Notes: a model not told the origin generated them from the letters alone. A DNA stretch of 64,000 nucleotides from Luteimonas sp. JM171 (GCF_001717465.1 NZ_CP017074.1:2570873-2634872); one strand, 5' to 3'; shown: positions 25,398-37,753, counted from the stretch's first letter. A program made the numbers and translations.

Positions 25398-26099
25398 TCA
25401 CTCGCGACTTTGCGCGAACTCCGGGAACACCTCCTCCAGCGGCAGCTCATCCGGAAGGATGTAGAACACCCCGCCCTTCTGGAAGGTCGTGCTCATGACC
25501 GTCTCGTAGAAACCCGGTTCCACGTTGATGCAGCCGTGGGTCACGCGGTTGTCATCGGGCGACGGCGAGGCCAGGCGCTCGGGGCGACGTTCGGCAGGCA
25601 CGCCCGTGGCCGTCGGATGGATGGAGACGGCAGAATCGTAATCGACCCACAGCACCCGCCCGGCGTCGATTGAAGGCCCATAGCCGCCAACAAAGCGTCC
25701 CGCGGGCGTGGTGCGGTCGCGACCCGGGATCTCGCGCAAGGCCAATCCGGCAATGCCGGGAGCTGTGTGGTCACCCACGGCCGAACCGAACAGTCCAGGC
25801 GCGGCGCCCCGCAGGCGGCCGTCGCCGCCGAAGACCAGCACCTGTGCGGCAGCCTTGTCGATGATGGCGAACGGGTAGCCATGGTTGTCGTCCGAGGCGA
25901 CAACCCAGCCTGCGAGTTCGATGACCGTGTCGGATACGTCCTGGCCAGGCGGAAGCTGGTCGAAGGTGGCGTTGCGTTGCGCCAGCGCGTGACCGGGCAA
26001 GGTGACGCCAACGCCCGCACATGCCAGAGCCAGGGCCAGCGCGCCGGTACGGGCAAGATCAGCGAGGGGTCGGGACCTGGGTGGGGGAAGCTTTTTCAC
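25398..26099 (-). CDS. L,D-transpeptidase (YkuD-like) or related exported protein
   Basis: 233 residues, GTG start, signal peptide ending near HALAQ. The core shows the catalytic HGCINV motif (HGC then Asn-Val) about residue 195, preceded by Asp/Asn-rich strands, which fits a YkuD domain that cross-links peptidoglycan or attaches proteins to it. A conserved RTTPAGRFVGGYG block precedes it. The usual SHG spacing is replaced by VTHGCINV. It is followed by a Lpp-like lipoprotein gene, a possible partner. Confidence 0.85.
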   Translation of the reverse strand: MKKLPPPRSRPLADLARTGALALALACAGVGVTLPGHALAQRNATFDQLPPGQDVSDTVIELAGWVVASDDNHGYPFAIIDKAAAQVLVFGGDGRLRGAAPGLFGSAVGDHTAPGIAGLALREIPGRDRTTPAGRFVGGYGPSIDAGRVLWVDYDSAVSIHPTATGVPAERRPERLASPSPDDNRVTHGCINVEPGFYETVMSTTFQKGGVFYILPDELPLEEVFPEFAQSRE

Positions 26100-26161
26100 A
26101 GGGAAAGGATGCGGCGGTGCGGGCCGGCGGCCGGGAGGGCCACCGGCCCGGCTGGGTCAGG

Positions 26162-26431
26162 TCAACCGCGCGGGACGCGGGTCGGTGCTGTTTCCAGCTG
26201 CTGGATGCGGCTTTCCATCTGGTCCAGGCGCTGGTTGGCCCGCTGCGCGGACTGGTTTGCGGATTCGGCGCTCTGGGCCGCGTTCTGCACCCTCGAGTCA
26301 AGCTGGTCGAGGCGCGAATTGATCCCGGCAAATTCGTCGCTGTACGTGGCGCAGGCTCCCAGGCTTGCGGTGGCGACGATCGCCAGGCCGAGGTTGCGTG
26401 CCATCACGAGATGACGCTTGGTCAGTTTCAT
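26162..26431 (-). CDS. Lpp-like alanine/leucine-zipper lipoprotein
   Basis: 89 residues; GGAGG upstream of the start. Lipobox LGAC (Cys near 27), then a heptad-repeat helix (INSRLDQLDSRVQNAAQSAESANQSAQRANQRLDQMESRIQQL) that should form a coiled coil, as in murein lipoprotein. Unlike E. coli Lpp it ends in Gly rather than Lys, so covalent attachment to peptidoglycan is not assured. It adjoins the L,D-transpeptidase gene. Confidence 0.8.
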   Translation of the reverse strand: MKLTKRHLVMARNLGLAIVATASLGACATYSDEFAGINSRLDQLDSRVQNAAQSAESANQSAQRANQRLDQMESRIQQLETAPTRVPRG

Positions 26432-26542
26432 GGCGATCCTCCTTCAGGATGTGGGGGGTTCCGAATATAGCGGCCTTTCGGAGGGCAGCCGCCGACGCCC
26501 TTCAGCTCACGTTGAAACAGGACAAAGCCGGTGAGAAGCCGG

Positions 26543-27067
26543 TCACTGATCCTGCGCCCACTGGTCCGCGGTCACCAGCGACCAGGTCCCCCACTGGTCT
26601 TCCACGCCGTCCCCCGCAGTGGCGCCCACGCCGGAATCCGCGGCGTAGCGGTAAAGCGGCTGGCCGTTGTAGGTCACGTGCAGGCCGCCATCGGCCCGCG
26701 GCATGGTGGAAAGTTCACCCGCGACGCCGCCCTGCCCTGCAATCGGCTGGGAGGCTTCCGCCTGTACTGGCGGCCACGCGTTTTCGCATTCCGCATCGCA
26801 CCGGCTGCCGTCCTCATTGCCTTCCAGCACGTAGAGCGCCTGCCCGGCGGCGTCGACGAGGTGGGCAGGCTCGGTGTCGGACAGGGCGACCAGCGGCCTG
26901 CGCTCGGCCTCGGCGGGCGTGGGCGGCGTTCCGGCCGGCGGATCGGTGCGCTCGTCAATCCGTGCATCGGGGCCAGCCGTCATCGGATCCTGTTCGGGCT
27001 CCTGCTGGCAGGCGGCGAGCGCCAGGCCTGCTGCCAGTGCGATCGCGCCAATCGTGAAACGGGTCAT
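26543..27067 (-). CDS. COG4315-type lipoprotein with repeat of unknown function
   Basis: 174 residues, GGAGGG before the ATG, lipobox LALAAC (Cys near 20). The mature part holds two copies of the 'secreted repeat' pattern (HLVDAAGQALYVLEGNEDGSRCDAECENAWPPV, then GLHVTYNGQPLYRYAADS), with the Y-x-x-x-x-D motif and a Cys pair. Predicted periplasmic or outer membrane; function not known. Confidence 0.85.
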   Translation of the reverse strand: MTRFTIGAIALAAGLALAACQQEPEQDPMTAGPDARIDERTDPPAGTPPTPAEAERRPLVALSDTEPAHLVDAAGQALYVLEGNEDGSRCDAECENAWPPVQAEASQPIAGQGGVAGELSTMPRADGGLHVTYNGQPLYRYAADSGVGATAGDGVEDQWGTWSLVTADQWAQDQ

Positions 27068-27158
27068 GCAACTACCCTCCTCGGCCTCCAGTCTGGAGAA
27101 CGAATTCAGGCATACCCGTGCGCGAGAGGATGTGAACGGACGCCGTCAGTTGCGCGAA

Positions 27159-27359
27159 TCAGTTGCGCGACCAGAAAGTCCTCACCAGCGGCGCGGCTTC
27201 CTTCCACGGCACGCGCTTGGGGTGGCGCTCCCAGGCGCGGCGTACATGGGGTTCGATCTCGTGCCATGCGCGCCCCGGATAGACGTCACGGGCTTCCCGG
27301 GCATAGAGCGCGCAGAGCGGACGATGGTGTGACAGCAACGGCGTGGCCTGACTGGACAT
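27159..27359 (-). CDS. Hypothetical protein (66 aa)
   Basis: Starts MSSQATPLLSHHRPLCALY and has a compact helical block (EIEPHVRRAWERHPKRVPWKEAAPLVRTFW). The composition and size resemble conserved short proteins of Xanthomonadaceae, but I cannot name a family. No signal peptide. Confidence 0.6.
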   Translation of the reverse strand: MSSQATPLLSHHRPLCALYAREARDVYPGRAWHEIEPHVRRAWERHPKRVPWKEAAPLVRTFWSRN

Positions 27360-27482
27360 GACTGCCCTCCGGCGATTGCAACTGTCAGCCCCCTGCGGCT
27401 CCAGCATATCCCCGTTCAGCGGGCATTTCCACTTGAGTAAAAATCCAAAACTGTCAGATATTTAAAGTACATTCTTGTCTTT

Positions 27483-28901
27483 TTACTTTGACCGATTCCC
27501 CTGTGCCGCTTCCCTTTCCGCCCGCAATCGCTCCAGTTTTTCCCCCAGCCTGATCTCCATGCCCCGCTCCACCGGCTGGTAATACACGCGCTCACCCATC
27601 GCATCGGGAAACCCGGTCTGGCCGAGCGCGACGCCGCCTTCGGCGTCGTGGTCGTACTGGTAGCCACGCCCGTAGCCGAGGTTCTTCATCAGCCTGGTTG
27701 GCGCATTGCGGATGTGCATCGGGACCTCCTGGGTGCCGTACTTGCGCACGTCGGCCTGGGCCTGGCCCCAGGCCTTGTATGCGGCGTTGGATTTGGCGGT
27801 GCTGGCCAGGTAGATCGCCACCTGGGCCAGCGCCAGCTCGCCTTCCGGGCTGCCGAGCCGGTCGTAGGCGTCCCAGGCATCGATCGACATCTGCAGCGCG
27901 CGCGGATCGGCCAGGCCCACGTCCTCCACCGCCATGCGGGTCAGCCGCCTGGCCAGGTAGCCGGGGTCGGCGCCGCCGTCGAGCATCCGCGCCAGCCAGT
28001 ACAGGGCGGCGTCGGGGTTGGAGCTGCGCACGCATTTATGCAGCGCCGACATCTGGTCGTAGAACTGCTCCCCGCCCTTGTCGAAGCGGCGGGTGCGGTC
28101 GGCCAGCACCTGTTCGAGCACCTCGTCGGTGACGGTGCCGCCCTGCCCGGCCTCCACTCCTTCGGCGACTTCGGCGGCGATCTCCAGCAGGGTCAGCCCG
28201 CGCCGCACGTCGCCGTCGGCGGCGGTGGCGATGAGCTGCAGCTGCGACTCGCCGATCTGGAGCCCGCGGCCGCCGAGCCCGCGCGTTTCATCTTCCAGCG
28301 CACGCTCCAATGCCTGGCGGATGTCGTCGGCCGACACCGCTTCCATCACGTGCACGCGGCAGCGCGAGAGCAGCGCGGAGTTCAGTTCGAACGAGGGGTT
28401 CTCGGTGGTGGCGCCGACGAACAGGATCGTGCCGCGCTCGATGTGCGGCAGGAACGCGTCCTGCTGCGCCTTGTTGAACCGGTGCACCTCGTCCACGAAC
28501 AGCACCGTGCGACGCCCGCCGGCGAAGGTCTGCTCGGCCTCGGCCAGCACCTTGCGCACCTCCGGCAGGCCGGACAGCACCGCCGACACCGCGCGGAACT
28601 CGGCGTCGGCATAGCGGGCCAGCAGCAGGGCGAGCGTGGTCTTGCCGCAGCCGGGCGGCCCCCACAGGATCATGGAGTGCACCTGGCCGGCCTGGATCGA
28701 ACGCCGCAGCACGGAATCGGGCGCAAGCAGCCGCCGCTGCCCGACCATCTCGTCCAGGCTGGCCGGACGCATGCGCTCGGCCAGCGGCCGCATGGCCTGG
28801 CTGGGGGAACCCAGCAGGTCGCCGCCGGGAGGCGGCACGGGGGAACGACCGGGGGACACGGGGCTGTGGCTCGGCTGCAATCGGGCCGGCCAAGATAGCA
28901 A
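27483..28901 (-). CDS. rarA: Replication-associated recombination ATPase RarA (MgsA)
   Basis: 472 residues. AAA+ protein working at stalled replication forks. Walker A is GPPGCGKTT, Walker B is VLFVDEVHRFNKAQQDAF, sensor 1 is GATTENPSFELNSALLSRC, all typical. The C-terminal tetramerisation domain (ALYWLARMLDGGADPGYLARRLTRMAVEDVGLADPRAL, MHIRNAPTRLMKNLGYGRGYQYDHD) is intact. The start is uncertain: the TTG at 28901 gives the usual ~35-residue extension, while the first ATG is at 28793. AT-rich DNA (27430-27485) flanks its 3' end. Confidence 0.93.
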   Translation of the reverse strand: MLSWPARLQPSHSPVSPGRSPVPPPGGDLLGSPSQAMRPLAERMRPASLDEMVGQRRLLAPDSVLRRSIQAGQVHSMILWGPPGCGKTTLALLLARYADAEFRAVSAVLSGLPEVRKVLAEAEQTFAGGRRTVLFVDEVHRFNKAQQDAFLPHIERGTILFVGATTENPSFELNSALLSRCRVHVMEAVSADDIRQALERALEDETRGLGGRGLQIGESQLQLIATAADGDVRRGLTLLEIAAEVAEGVEAGQGGTVTDEVLEQVLADRTRRFDKGGEQFYDQMSALHKCVRSSNPDAALYWLARMLDGGADPGYLARRLTRMAVEDVGLADPRALQMSIDAWDAYDRLGSPEGELALAQVAIYLASTAKSNAAYKAWGQAQADVRKYGTQEVPMHIRNAPTRLMKNLGYGRGYQYDHDAEGGVALGQTGFPDAMGERVYYQPVERGMEIRLGEKLERLRAEREAAQGNRSK

Positions 28902-28952
28902 GTCGCCGGGCCCGTTCGCGAACGTTCCCGGGGGACTTGCATGCCGCCCGCG

Positions 28953-30239
28953 TTACTTCAGCGCGGTCACCTGTTGGCCCAGGCGCTCGACGATGGCCTT
29001 GAGCTCATCGATGCTGCCCGCCTCACCGCTCGCCTCGATCTGGAAGCGGTTGGCCACCACGGCCGAGTACGTGCCGCGGTTGCGGCGCGAGTTCCATTCC
29101 TCGTTGATCAGCTGGCCGTCGCGGGTATAGGTGCGCTCGAAACCGTCGTCGGTTTCCCGGCTCTCCTCCACGCCGAAGGCGCCGGCCATGGCCATCATCC
29201 CGGACACGGCCGCCATGTCCCTGATTTCGACGCTGATCCGGCCCGAACCATCCTCCGCGGCGTAGTCGGCGCTGGCCTCGCTCATCTGCATGCCCATGGC
29301 ACCGCTGCGGCTGGCCGAGATCGAACTGCGGCGCAGGTCGCCCAGGGCCTCGGGCAGCAGCGCCCGCAGGGCGTCGGGCTCGGTCGCCTCGACGGGTTCG
29401 CCGTCCGCGCTGGCGGCGCCGGTCATTGCGCCCATCATCGCGCCCAGCGCCCTGCCCTCGGCCTGGGAGTCGCCGCTGGCCCGGGCCGCTTCGGCCTGGC
29501 GGCCGGCCTCCTCCATGCGCCTGCCCATTTCGGCAAGCTGGCCAAGCCGGCTGTCGCTGTCCACGCGCACGTTGCTGCTTCCCGACCCGCCGCTGCCACT
29601 GATCGCACCGGTGGCAAGCGCCCCCACGCCGGTGATGCCGCTGATGACCAGGCCGATGACGAGGCTCAGGACGATCGTGATGACCACGGTCACGGCGGTG
29701 TAGCCGAGGGATTTTTCCGGCGGGCACTTCATGGTGTGCGGCAGCCCCAGGTACAGCAGGTAGATGCTGTAGATGCCGCCCGCCAGCGGCACCAGCCAGC
29801 CCAGCCAGGGCAGGATCACCGCAATCCCGGCCACCCACGCCGCCGTCCAGGCGTAACCGACCGCCTTGAGCGCCTGCACCTGGTTTTTCTCACCGGCGAA
29901 GGTCGGCGCCAGCGCGTTGACGATCAGTGCCACCACGTACAGCACCACCAGGCCGAGCACGTAGCCCAGCACCATTCCAATCAGGCCGGCGAAGATCGGC
30001 GTGGTGACCGATACGCCGAACATGCCGTGGCCGATCAGGCTGCCCTTGATGAACCCGAACACCGCCGGGATGGCCGCCAGCCACATGATGTAGCCGGTAT
30101 ACAGCCCGGCAACGGTGGCCGGCTCGGCGGCGATGACGGGCCACTCGCTGCGCGGCGAGGTGAGGATCGACTTGACGCGTTCGACTATTCCGGTGGTGTT
30201 GGCGCCGCCGGCGGACGGCACCTGGGGTTGGGGTTGCAT
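28953..30239 (-). CDS. Yip1-domain membrane protein
   Basis: 428 residues. The first ~215 residues hold five membrane helices with the Yip1-like pattern (VKSILTSPRSEWPVIAAEPATVAGLYTGYI at the start). A low-complexity Gly/Ser segment leads to a ~180-residue soluble region rich in Met, Ala and Glu that ends in a likely beta domain (GRISVEIRDMA, FERTYTRDGQLINEEW). The soluble part is larger than in most Yip1 proteins and its role is unknown. Confidence 0.8.
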   Translation of the reverse strand: MQPQPQVPSAGGANTTGIVERVKSILTSPRSEWPVIAAEPATVAGLYTGYIMWLAAIPAVFGFIKGSLIGHGMFGVSVTTPIFAGLIGMVLGYVLGLVVLYVVALIVNALAPTFAGEKNQVQALKAVGYAWTAAWVAGIAVILPWLGWLVPLAGGIYSIYLLYLGLPHTMKCPPEKSLGYTAVTVVITIVLSLVIGLVISGITGVGALATGAISGSGGSGSSNVRVDSDSRLGQLAEMGRRMEEAGRQAEAARASGDSQAEGRALGAMMGAMTGAASADGEPVEATEPDALRALLPEALGDLRRSSISASRSGAMGMQMSEASADYAAEDGSGRISVEIRDMAAVSGMMAMAGAFGVEESRETDDGFERTYTRDGQLINEEWNSRRNRGTYSAVVANRFQIEASGEAGSIDELKAIVERLGQQVTALK

Positions 30240-30317
30240 GGTGGCTTCGCTTCCATTCGGGAGGATTCACACCATGTATACGACGAACCGGCGTTTAGAC
30301 GGACAGCCCCGGCGGAA

Positions 30318-30944
30318 TCAGTAGTCGCCGACCACGTCCACGCCGGCCGGCGGGTCGAACTGGAACGTCTCCGCGCCGAAGGCCGGGTTCCTGGTCCAGG
30401 AAGAGAACTCCAGGGTGGTGCGCTGGCCGAGGCCATCGACCACCTCCATCTTCGACAGCCCATCGCCGTTGAACCCGAGCCGGGCCTGCTGGAAGCCGGC
30501 CTCGCTGGACTCGCGCGGCGCGACCTCCAGCCATTCCAGGCCGTCGCCTCCGCCCGCTTCGCTGACCACGAAGTCGCGATCGAGCACCTCCGGATCGATC
30601 AGCGCCGCCAGCGGATTGTTCTGCTCTTCCTCGCCCTGCGCGCGCACGGTGACCTGCTCCAGATCGGGGTCGTACACCCACACCCGGCTGCCGTCGGCGA
30701 TGATCAGCTGCCGATACGGCTTCTCGTACTCCCAGCGGAACAGGCGCGGCGCGGACAGCGCCACCTGGCCGCTGGAGGTTTCCCGCGCCTGGCCGGTGCC
30801 GTCGAACACCTGCTGCACGAATTCACCCTGCAGGCCCTGCAGCCCGCTGGTGAAGCGCTCCAGGCTCTCGCGCGCGTCCGCGGACGCGGTGCCGGCGAAG
30901 GCGCTGCCGGCAAGCAGGGCAAAGGCAAGGACGATGCGGTTCAT
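30318..30944 (-). CDS. lolA: Outer-membrane lipoprotein carrier LolA
   Basis: 208 residues from MNRIVLAFALLAGSAFAGTASA, a clear signal peptide with GGAG upstream. The mature protein has the LolA pattern: LERFTSGLQGLQGEFVQQVFD, GQVALSAPRLFRWEYEKPYRQLIIADGSRVWVYDPDLEQVTVR, and TLEFSSWTRNPAFGAETFQFDPPAGVDVV. It ferries lipoproteins from LolCDE to LolB across the periplasm. Directly downstream of ftsK on the same strand, the usual order in this family. Confidence 0.95.
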   Translation of the reverse strand: MNRIVLAFALLAGSAFAGTASADARESLERFTSGLQGLQGEFVQQVFDGTGQARETSSGQVALSAPRLFRWEYEKPYRQLIIADGSRVWVYDPDLEQVTVRAQGEEEQNNPLAALIDPEVLDRDFVVSEAGGGDGLEWLEVAPRESSEAGFQQARLGFNGDGLSKMEVVDGLGQRTTLEFSSWTRNPAFGAETFQFDPPAGVDVVGDY

Positions 30945-31051
30945 GGACGGCTCCGTGGGGTCGGAATCTGATGGATGCAGTGTGCGAGACGCTGCCTGAA
31001 TACGCACCTACACGCGCGCGCGGCGCGCCGGTGCGTTCAGCCGCCGGCCGC

Positions 31052-33415
31052 CTACTTGGGCGGCGGCGGCGCGATCACCGTGCGGTCGCCGTTGTGCTCG
31101 GGCGGGCTCACCACCCCGGCCGCTTCCATCGCCTCGACCAGGCGCGCGGCGCGGTTATAGCCGATCTTCAGCCGACGCTGCACGCCGGAAATGGAGGCGC
31201 GCCGGGTCTCGGTGACGATCTTCACTGCCTCGTCGTACAGCGGGTCGCTCTCATCGCCCCCGCCGCTGGCCTCGGGCAGGCCGGTGGCGCCCACCACCAC
31301 GCCATCGCCCATGGTCTGCACCTCTTCCAGCACGCCTTCGATGTAGTCGGCGGTGCCGGACTTCTTCAGGTGATCGACCACGCGATGGACCTCCTCGTCG
31401 GAGACGAACGCGCCGTGCACGCGTTCGGGCAGCGCGGTGCCCGGCGGCAGGTAGAGCATGTCGCCGTTGCCGAGCAGGGTTTCGGCGCCGGACTGGTCAA
31501 GGATGGTGCGCGAGTCGATCTTGGAGCTGACCTGGAACGCGATGCGCGTGGGGATGTTGGCCTTGATCAGGCCGGTGATGACATCCACCGACGGCCGCTG
31601 CGTGGCCAGGATCAGGTGGATGCCGGCCGCCCGCGCCTTCTGGGCCAGGCGGGCAATCAGCTCCTCCACCTTCTTGCCGACGATCATCATCATGTCGGCG
31701 AACTCGTCGATGATCACGACGATGTACGGCAGCGGCTCCAGCGGCTCAGCCACGGCTTCGGATTCGGGGTCCGGCTTGAACAGCGGGTCCAGCAGCGGCT
31801 GGCCGCTGTCCTGCGCCTCCTTCACCTTCTTGTTGAAGCCGGCCAGGTTGCGCACGCCCACCGCGCTCATCAGCTTGTAGCGCCGCTCCATCTCGGCCAC
31901 GCACCAGCGCAGGCCGTTGGCGGCTTCCTTCATGTCGGTGACCACCGGCGCCAGCAGGTGCGGGATGCCTTCGTAGACGCTGAGCTCGAGCATCTTCGGG
32001 TCGATCATCAACAGCCGCAGCTGTTCGGGCTTCGCCTTGAACAGCAGGCTCAGCACCATGGCATTGACGGCCACGGATTTGCCCGAGCCGGTGGTGCCGG
32101 CCACCAGCAGGTGCGGCATGCGCGCCAGGTCGGCGACCGTGGAGCGTCCGCCAATGTCCTTGCCCAGCGCCAGCGTCAGCGGGCTGGTGGCCTTGTCGTA
32201 TTCCTTCGAGCGCAGCACCTCGCTCAGGTAGATCATCTCCCGGCGGGCATTGGGGATCTCCAGGCCAATGACCGACTTGCCGGGGATCACATCGACCACG
32301 CGCACCGATTTCACGCTCAGCCCGCGGGCGATGTCCTTGTCCAACGAACTGATCTGGCTGACCTTGATGCCCGGCGCGGGCTCCATTTCGAAGCGCGTGA
32401 TCACCGGCCCGGGCTGGGCCTCCTTCACCTCGACCTCGATGCGGAAATCCTTGAGCTTGAACTCGATCTGCCGTGACAGGGTTTCCAGGGTGTCCGCGTC
32501 GTACCCTGTGGGCTGAGGCTTGGGCTCATCGAGCAGGGACAGCGGCGGCAGGCCGGAATCGCCGCCGCCAGTGCCGCTGAAGAGCGGGATCTGCTGCTCG
32601 CGCTTGGCCCGGTCGCTCTTCTCCACCAGCGTGGGCGCGGGCGGCTCGATCTTCACCGGCTCGCGGCGGGTGCGCTTCTCGGTTTCCGCCTTGCGCACTT
32701 CCACCCGTTCCTCGCGCAGGTCGCGGGCGCGCTTCCACTCACCGGCCTGCCGGCTGCTGCGGCGCATGAGGTCGGGCAGCTTCAAGACCCAGCCGCCAAT
32801 GCGGTCCATCACCGCCAGCCAGGAAAGCCCGGTGGCCAGGGTGATCGAGCCCAGCAGCAACGCCAGCAGGAACAGGTTGCCCCCGACCGATCCGAAGGCC
32901 GCATGCAGCGAATTGCCCACCAGCCGGCCGAGGATCCCGCCCCCGCCCTCGGGCAGGCCGGCCACCGCCGGCAGGCGCAGCGCCAGCAGCCCGGTCGCGC
33001 CGATGAGGAAACCGAAGATGCCCACCAGGCGCAGCGCGGGTTCCAGATCGGCCTTCCCGTCCCCATCCTTGTCCATGCCGAACAGCGCGATCCAGGCGAT
33101 CGCGCCCAGCATCAGCGGCAGCAGGTAGGCTACGTACCCGGTGAGGCCCAGCAGCACATCGGCGATCCACGCGCCCACCGGTCCGCCCACGTTGTTGAGC
33201 GGCGCGGTCACGGCGCCAGGCTGGGAGAACCAGCCGGGGTCGGTCGGCGAGTGGGTGACCAGGCTGGCGAACAGATACACCAGCAGGGGCGCGATCACGA
33301 TCAGCGCAATGTCCCGCCACAGCCGCTGCCGGCGGGGATTGGCCCCGCCGCTGCCCGCTGCCACGCGGCCCGCGCTGCGCCGCCGCTTGCCGGGTTCAGG
33401 AATCGCTTTCGCCAC
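31052..33415 (-). CDS. ftsK: DNA translocase FtsK
   Basis: 787 residues, GTG start with AAAGG upstream. Four N-terminal membrane helices (about 35-190) anchor it at the septum; a Glu/Arg/Pro-rich linker follows. The motor domain has Walker A ([15 protein letters not shown]), Walker B ([14 protein letters not shown]) and the RecA-like fold. The C-terminal gamma domain ([41 protein letters not shown]) reads KOPS. The linker is short relative to E. coli FtsK. It moves chromosome ends toward dif. Confidence 0.96.
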   Translation of the reverse strand: MAKAIPEPGKRRRSAGRVAAGSGGANPRRQRLWRDIALIVIAPLLVYLFASLVTHSPTDPGWFSQPGAVTAPLNNVGGPVGAWIADVLLGLTGYVAYLLPLMLGAIAWIALFGMDKDGDGKADLEPALRLVGIFGFLIGATGLLALRLPAVAGLPEGGGGILGRLVGNSLHAAFGSVGGNLFLLALLLGSITLATGLSWLAVMDRIGGWVLKLPDLMRRSSRQAGEWKRARDLREERVEVRKAETEKRTRREPVKIEPPAPTLVEKSDRAKREQQIPLFSGTGGGDSGLPPLSLLDEPKPQPTGYDADTLETLSRQIEFKLKDFRIEVEVKEAQPGPVITRFEMEPAPGIKVSQISSLDKDIARGLSVKSVRVVDVIPGKSVIGLEIPNARREMIYLSEVLRSKEYDKATSPLTLALGKDIGGRSTVADLARMPHLLVAGTTGSGKSVAVNAMVLSLLFKAKPEQLRLLMIDPKMLELSVYEGIPHLLAPVVTDMKEAANGLRWCVAEMERRYKLMSAVGVRNLAGFNKKVKEAQDSGQPLLDPLFKPDPESEAVAEPLEPLPYIVVIIDEFADMMMIVGKKVEELIARLAQKARAAGIHLILATQRPSVDVITGLIKANIPTRIAFQVSSKIDSRTILDQSGAETLLGNGDMLYLPPGTALPERVHGAFVSDEEVHRVVDHLKKSGTADYIEGVLEEVQTMGDGVVVGATGLPEASGGGDESDPLYDEAVKIVTETRRASISGVQRRLKIGYNRAARLVEAMEAAGVVSPPEHNGDRTVIAPPPPK

Positions 33416-33497
33416 CGTGCCCTTTACCTTAAAAATGCCGCCTAGGCGGTTGATCGTAAATCAATAATCCCCAAGGCGCGACTGCGGCACCCGGTAC

Positions 33498-35686
<2,189 letters not shown>

Positions 35687-35694
35687 CTGCGCTG

Positions 35695-35718
35695 ACGGGC
35701 TGCCCCACGGCAGCCCGT
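35695..35718 (+). terminator. GC-rich hairpin after trxB
   Basis: A 10-bp perfect stem (ACGGGCTGCC / GGCAGCCCGT) with a 4-base loop lies eight bases after the stop. There is no U tract, so it may be a weak or Rho-assisted terminator, or only stabilise the 3' end. Confidence 0.4.
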
Positions 35719-35770
35719 GTGGTTGCGGGCGTCCGGATCGCATGAGCTACAGCAGCCCTGAAGCGCGCGC

Positions 35771-36901
35771 ATGCTGACCATCCGCACCCTGGATTCGCTC
35801 ACCCGGATACCCGTGAGCGCGTGGGACGGGTTGCACGACGGGACCAATCCGTTTGTCGCCCATGCCTTCCTGGAGGGGCTTGAGCGGTACGGCTGCCTGC
35901 GCGCCGAATGGGGCTGGACCCCGCACCACCTCACCCTGTGGGAGGGGGATGCACTGGTGGCGGCCGCTCCCGGCTACCTGAAGACGAACTCGCACGGCGA
36001 GTTCGTCTTCGACCATGCGTGGGCCCATGCCTATGCCCAATATGGACAGGCTTACTTCCCCAAGCTGCTGGCCGCGGCCCCGTATTCCCCGGTCACCGGC
36101 CCCCGGCTGCTGGGTGCGGAACGCTACCGGCCCGCCCTGCTGCGCGCCATGGTGGACGCCGCGGGGCAGCGCGGTCTGTCCTCGGCCCACGTCAACTTCC
36201 ACACTGCCGCCGAGGACGCGGCCTTCGGCCCGGAGTGGATGCAGCGCATCGACGTGCAGTACCACTGGCGCAACACGGTCGGCTGGAGGGATTTCGACGG
36301 TTTCCTCGCCGACCTGGACCGCAGGCGGCGCAAGAACATCCGCCAGGAGCGGGTCCGGGTGGCGCGCGCCGGGGTCGGCTTCCGCATCCTCCACGGCGAC
36401 GAGGCGGGCGACGCGGAGCTGGCGGCGATGCACGGGTTCTACCTGACCACCTTCGCCGAGTACGGCAACTCCCCTGCCCTCACCCTGGAATTCCTGCAGC
36501 ACCTTGCGCGAACGATGCCCCGGGCACTGGTGATCGTCCTGGCCGAACTGGAGGGCGAGCCCATTGCCGGCGCGCTGTGCCTGCGCGGCGCAGACACCCT
36601 CTACGGGCGCTACTGGGGCGCCAGCGTCGAGCTGCCCGGCCTTCATTTCGAGACCTGCTACTACCAGGGCATCGAGTACTGCCTGCGCGAGGGCCTGGGC
36701 GCGTTCGAACCTGGCGCGCAGGGCGAGCACAAGATCGCCCGCGGCTTCCTCCCCACCTGGGTGCGCAGCCGCCACTGGGTCGCCGACCCGGCCTTTGCCC
36801 AGGCGCTGCGCCGCTGGTGTGCCGAAGAATCCGCTTCGGTCCGCAGCTGGAAGGCCATGCTCGACGCGAGGTCGCCGTTCCGGCCCCGGGGACCGGATTA
36901 G
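35771..36901 (+). CDS. COG3146-type (DUF482) acyltransferase-like protein
   Basis: 376 residues, no signal peptide. Recognisable blocks are ISAW-like start (RIPVSAWDGLHDGTNPFVAHAFLEGLE), GEFVFDHAWAHAYAQYGQAYFPKLL, RRKNIRQERVRVA and FETCYYQGIEYCLREGLGAFEPGAQGEHKIARGF, all typical of the COG3146 GNAT/FemAB-like family. Acts in some unknown acyl transfer, perhaps cell-envelope or peptide related. Ten bases from aat, so probably in the same operon. Confidence 0.85.
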   Translation: MLTIRTLDSLTRIPVSAWDGLHDGTNPFVAHAFLEGLERYGCLRAEWGWTPHHLTLWEGDALVAAAPGYLKTNSHGEFVFDHAWAHAYAQYGQAYFPKLLAAAPYSPVTGPRLLGAERYRPALLRAMVDAAGQRGLSSAHVNFHTAAEDAAFGPEWMQRIDVQYHWRNTVGWRDFDGFLADLDRRRRKNIRQERVRVARAGVGFRILHGDEAGDAELAAMHGFYLTTFAEYGNSPALTLEFLQHLARTMPRALVIVLAELEGEPIAGALCLRGADTLYGRYWGASVELPGLHFETCYYQGIEYCLREGLGAFEPGAQGEHKIARGFLPTWVRSRHWVADPAFAQALRRWCAEESASVRSWKAMLDARSPFRPRGPD

Positions 36902-36910
36902 AATCGGCGG

Positions 36911-37663
36911 ATGCACTTCCGCCCGCCCCTGCTGCCGGCCGATCCTGCAGCGCCGTTCCCGCCCGCGGGGAGCGCACTGCGCGAGCCGGACGGGCTGCTG
37001 GCAATCGGCGGTGACCTCTCCCCCACCCGCCTGCTCAATGCCTACCGGAACGGCATCTTTCCCTGGTACTCGCAGGGCCAGCCGATCCTCTGGTGGTCGC
37101 CGGATCCGCGGATGGTGTTCCGCACCGACGGCGTGCGGCTGTCTTCCCGGTTCCGCCGCACCCTGCGCCGCAGCGGCTGGGAGCTGCGGGCCGACACCGC
37201 GTTCGCCCAGGTGATCGACGCCTGCGCGCGCGCGCCGCGGCGCGGCCAGGAAGGCACCTGGATCACACCTCAGATGCGCGAGGCCTACCTGGAGCTGCAC
37301 CGCCTCGGCCATGCCCACAGCGTGGAGGTCCATGACGGACCCGTTCTCGTCGGCGGCATTTACGGGGTTGCGGTCGGCCGCATGTTCTTTGGCGAAAGCA
37401 TGTTCAGCGGCCGCTCCGGAGGTTCCAAGGCGGCGCTTGCCGGCCTGGCCCGGTTCCTCCACGGCCAGGGCTGGCCGCTGGTCGACGCCCAGGTGGAAAA
37501 CGACCATCTGGTAAGGATGGGCGCTGAACGCTGGGACCGGCCCCGGTTCCTGCAGACGGTGGCGTCATTGGCCAGCGGGGCGGGGCTCCCCGGTTCCTGG
37601 GAGAGCCGGTTCGGCCGGGTCCCGGCCGCGGCGCTGGCGCCGCCCTCCCCTGCCGGCAGCTGA
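36911..37663 (+). CDS. aat: Leucyl/phenylalanyl-tRNA-protein transferase
   Basis: 250 residues. Adds Leu or Phe to N-terminal Arg/Lys of proteins, making them ClpS/ClpAP substrates. Family blocks are LLAIGGDLSPTRLLNAYRNGIFPWYSQGQPILWWSPDPRMVF, GTWITPQMREAYLELHRLGHAHSVEV, and GRMFFGESMFSGRSGGSKAAL. The C-terminus has a Pro/Ala-rich tail. It sits before infA and clpA, the classic order for the N-end rule genes. Confidence 0.96.
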   Translation: MHFRPPLLPADPAAPFPPAGSALREPDGLLAIGGDLSPTRLLNAYRNGIFPWYSQGQPILWWSPDPRMVFRTDGVRLSSRFRRTLRRSGWELRADTAFAQVIDACARAPRRGQEGTWITPQMREAYLELHRLGHAHSVEVHDGPVLVGGIYGVAVGRMFFGESMFSGRSGGSKAALAGLARFLHGQGWPLVDAQVENDHLVRMGAERWDRPRFLQTVASLASGAGLPGSWESRFGRVPAAALAPPSPAGS

Positions 37664-37671
37664 AGGCGTTT

Positions 37672-37700
37672 TTGCCACCTCCGGCGCCGCATGGCATAAT
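37672..37700 (+). promoter_or_regulatory. Sigma-70-type promoter of infA
   Basis: TTGCCA and CATAAT with a 17-base spacer, 54 bases before the infA start and just after aat. A plausible vegetative promoter; no experimental start site can be read from sequence. Confidence 0.6.
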
Positions 37701-37753
37701 GATCCGCTGTTTTCATGGCTGGCGCCTGCCAGCCGACAACCGAACAGGGACGC

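Noticed and set aside
28941-30971. 676-residue plus-strand open frame
   Set aside because: Antisense of the Yip1-like and lolA genes, with the low-complexity look of a GC shadow.
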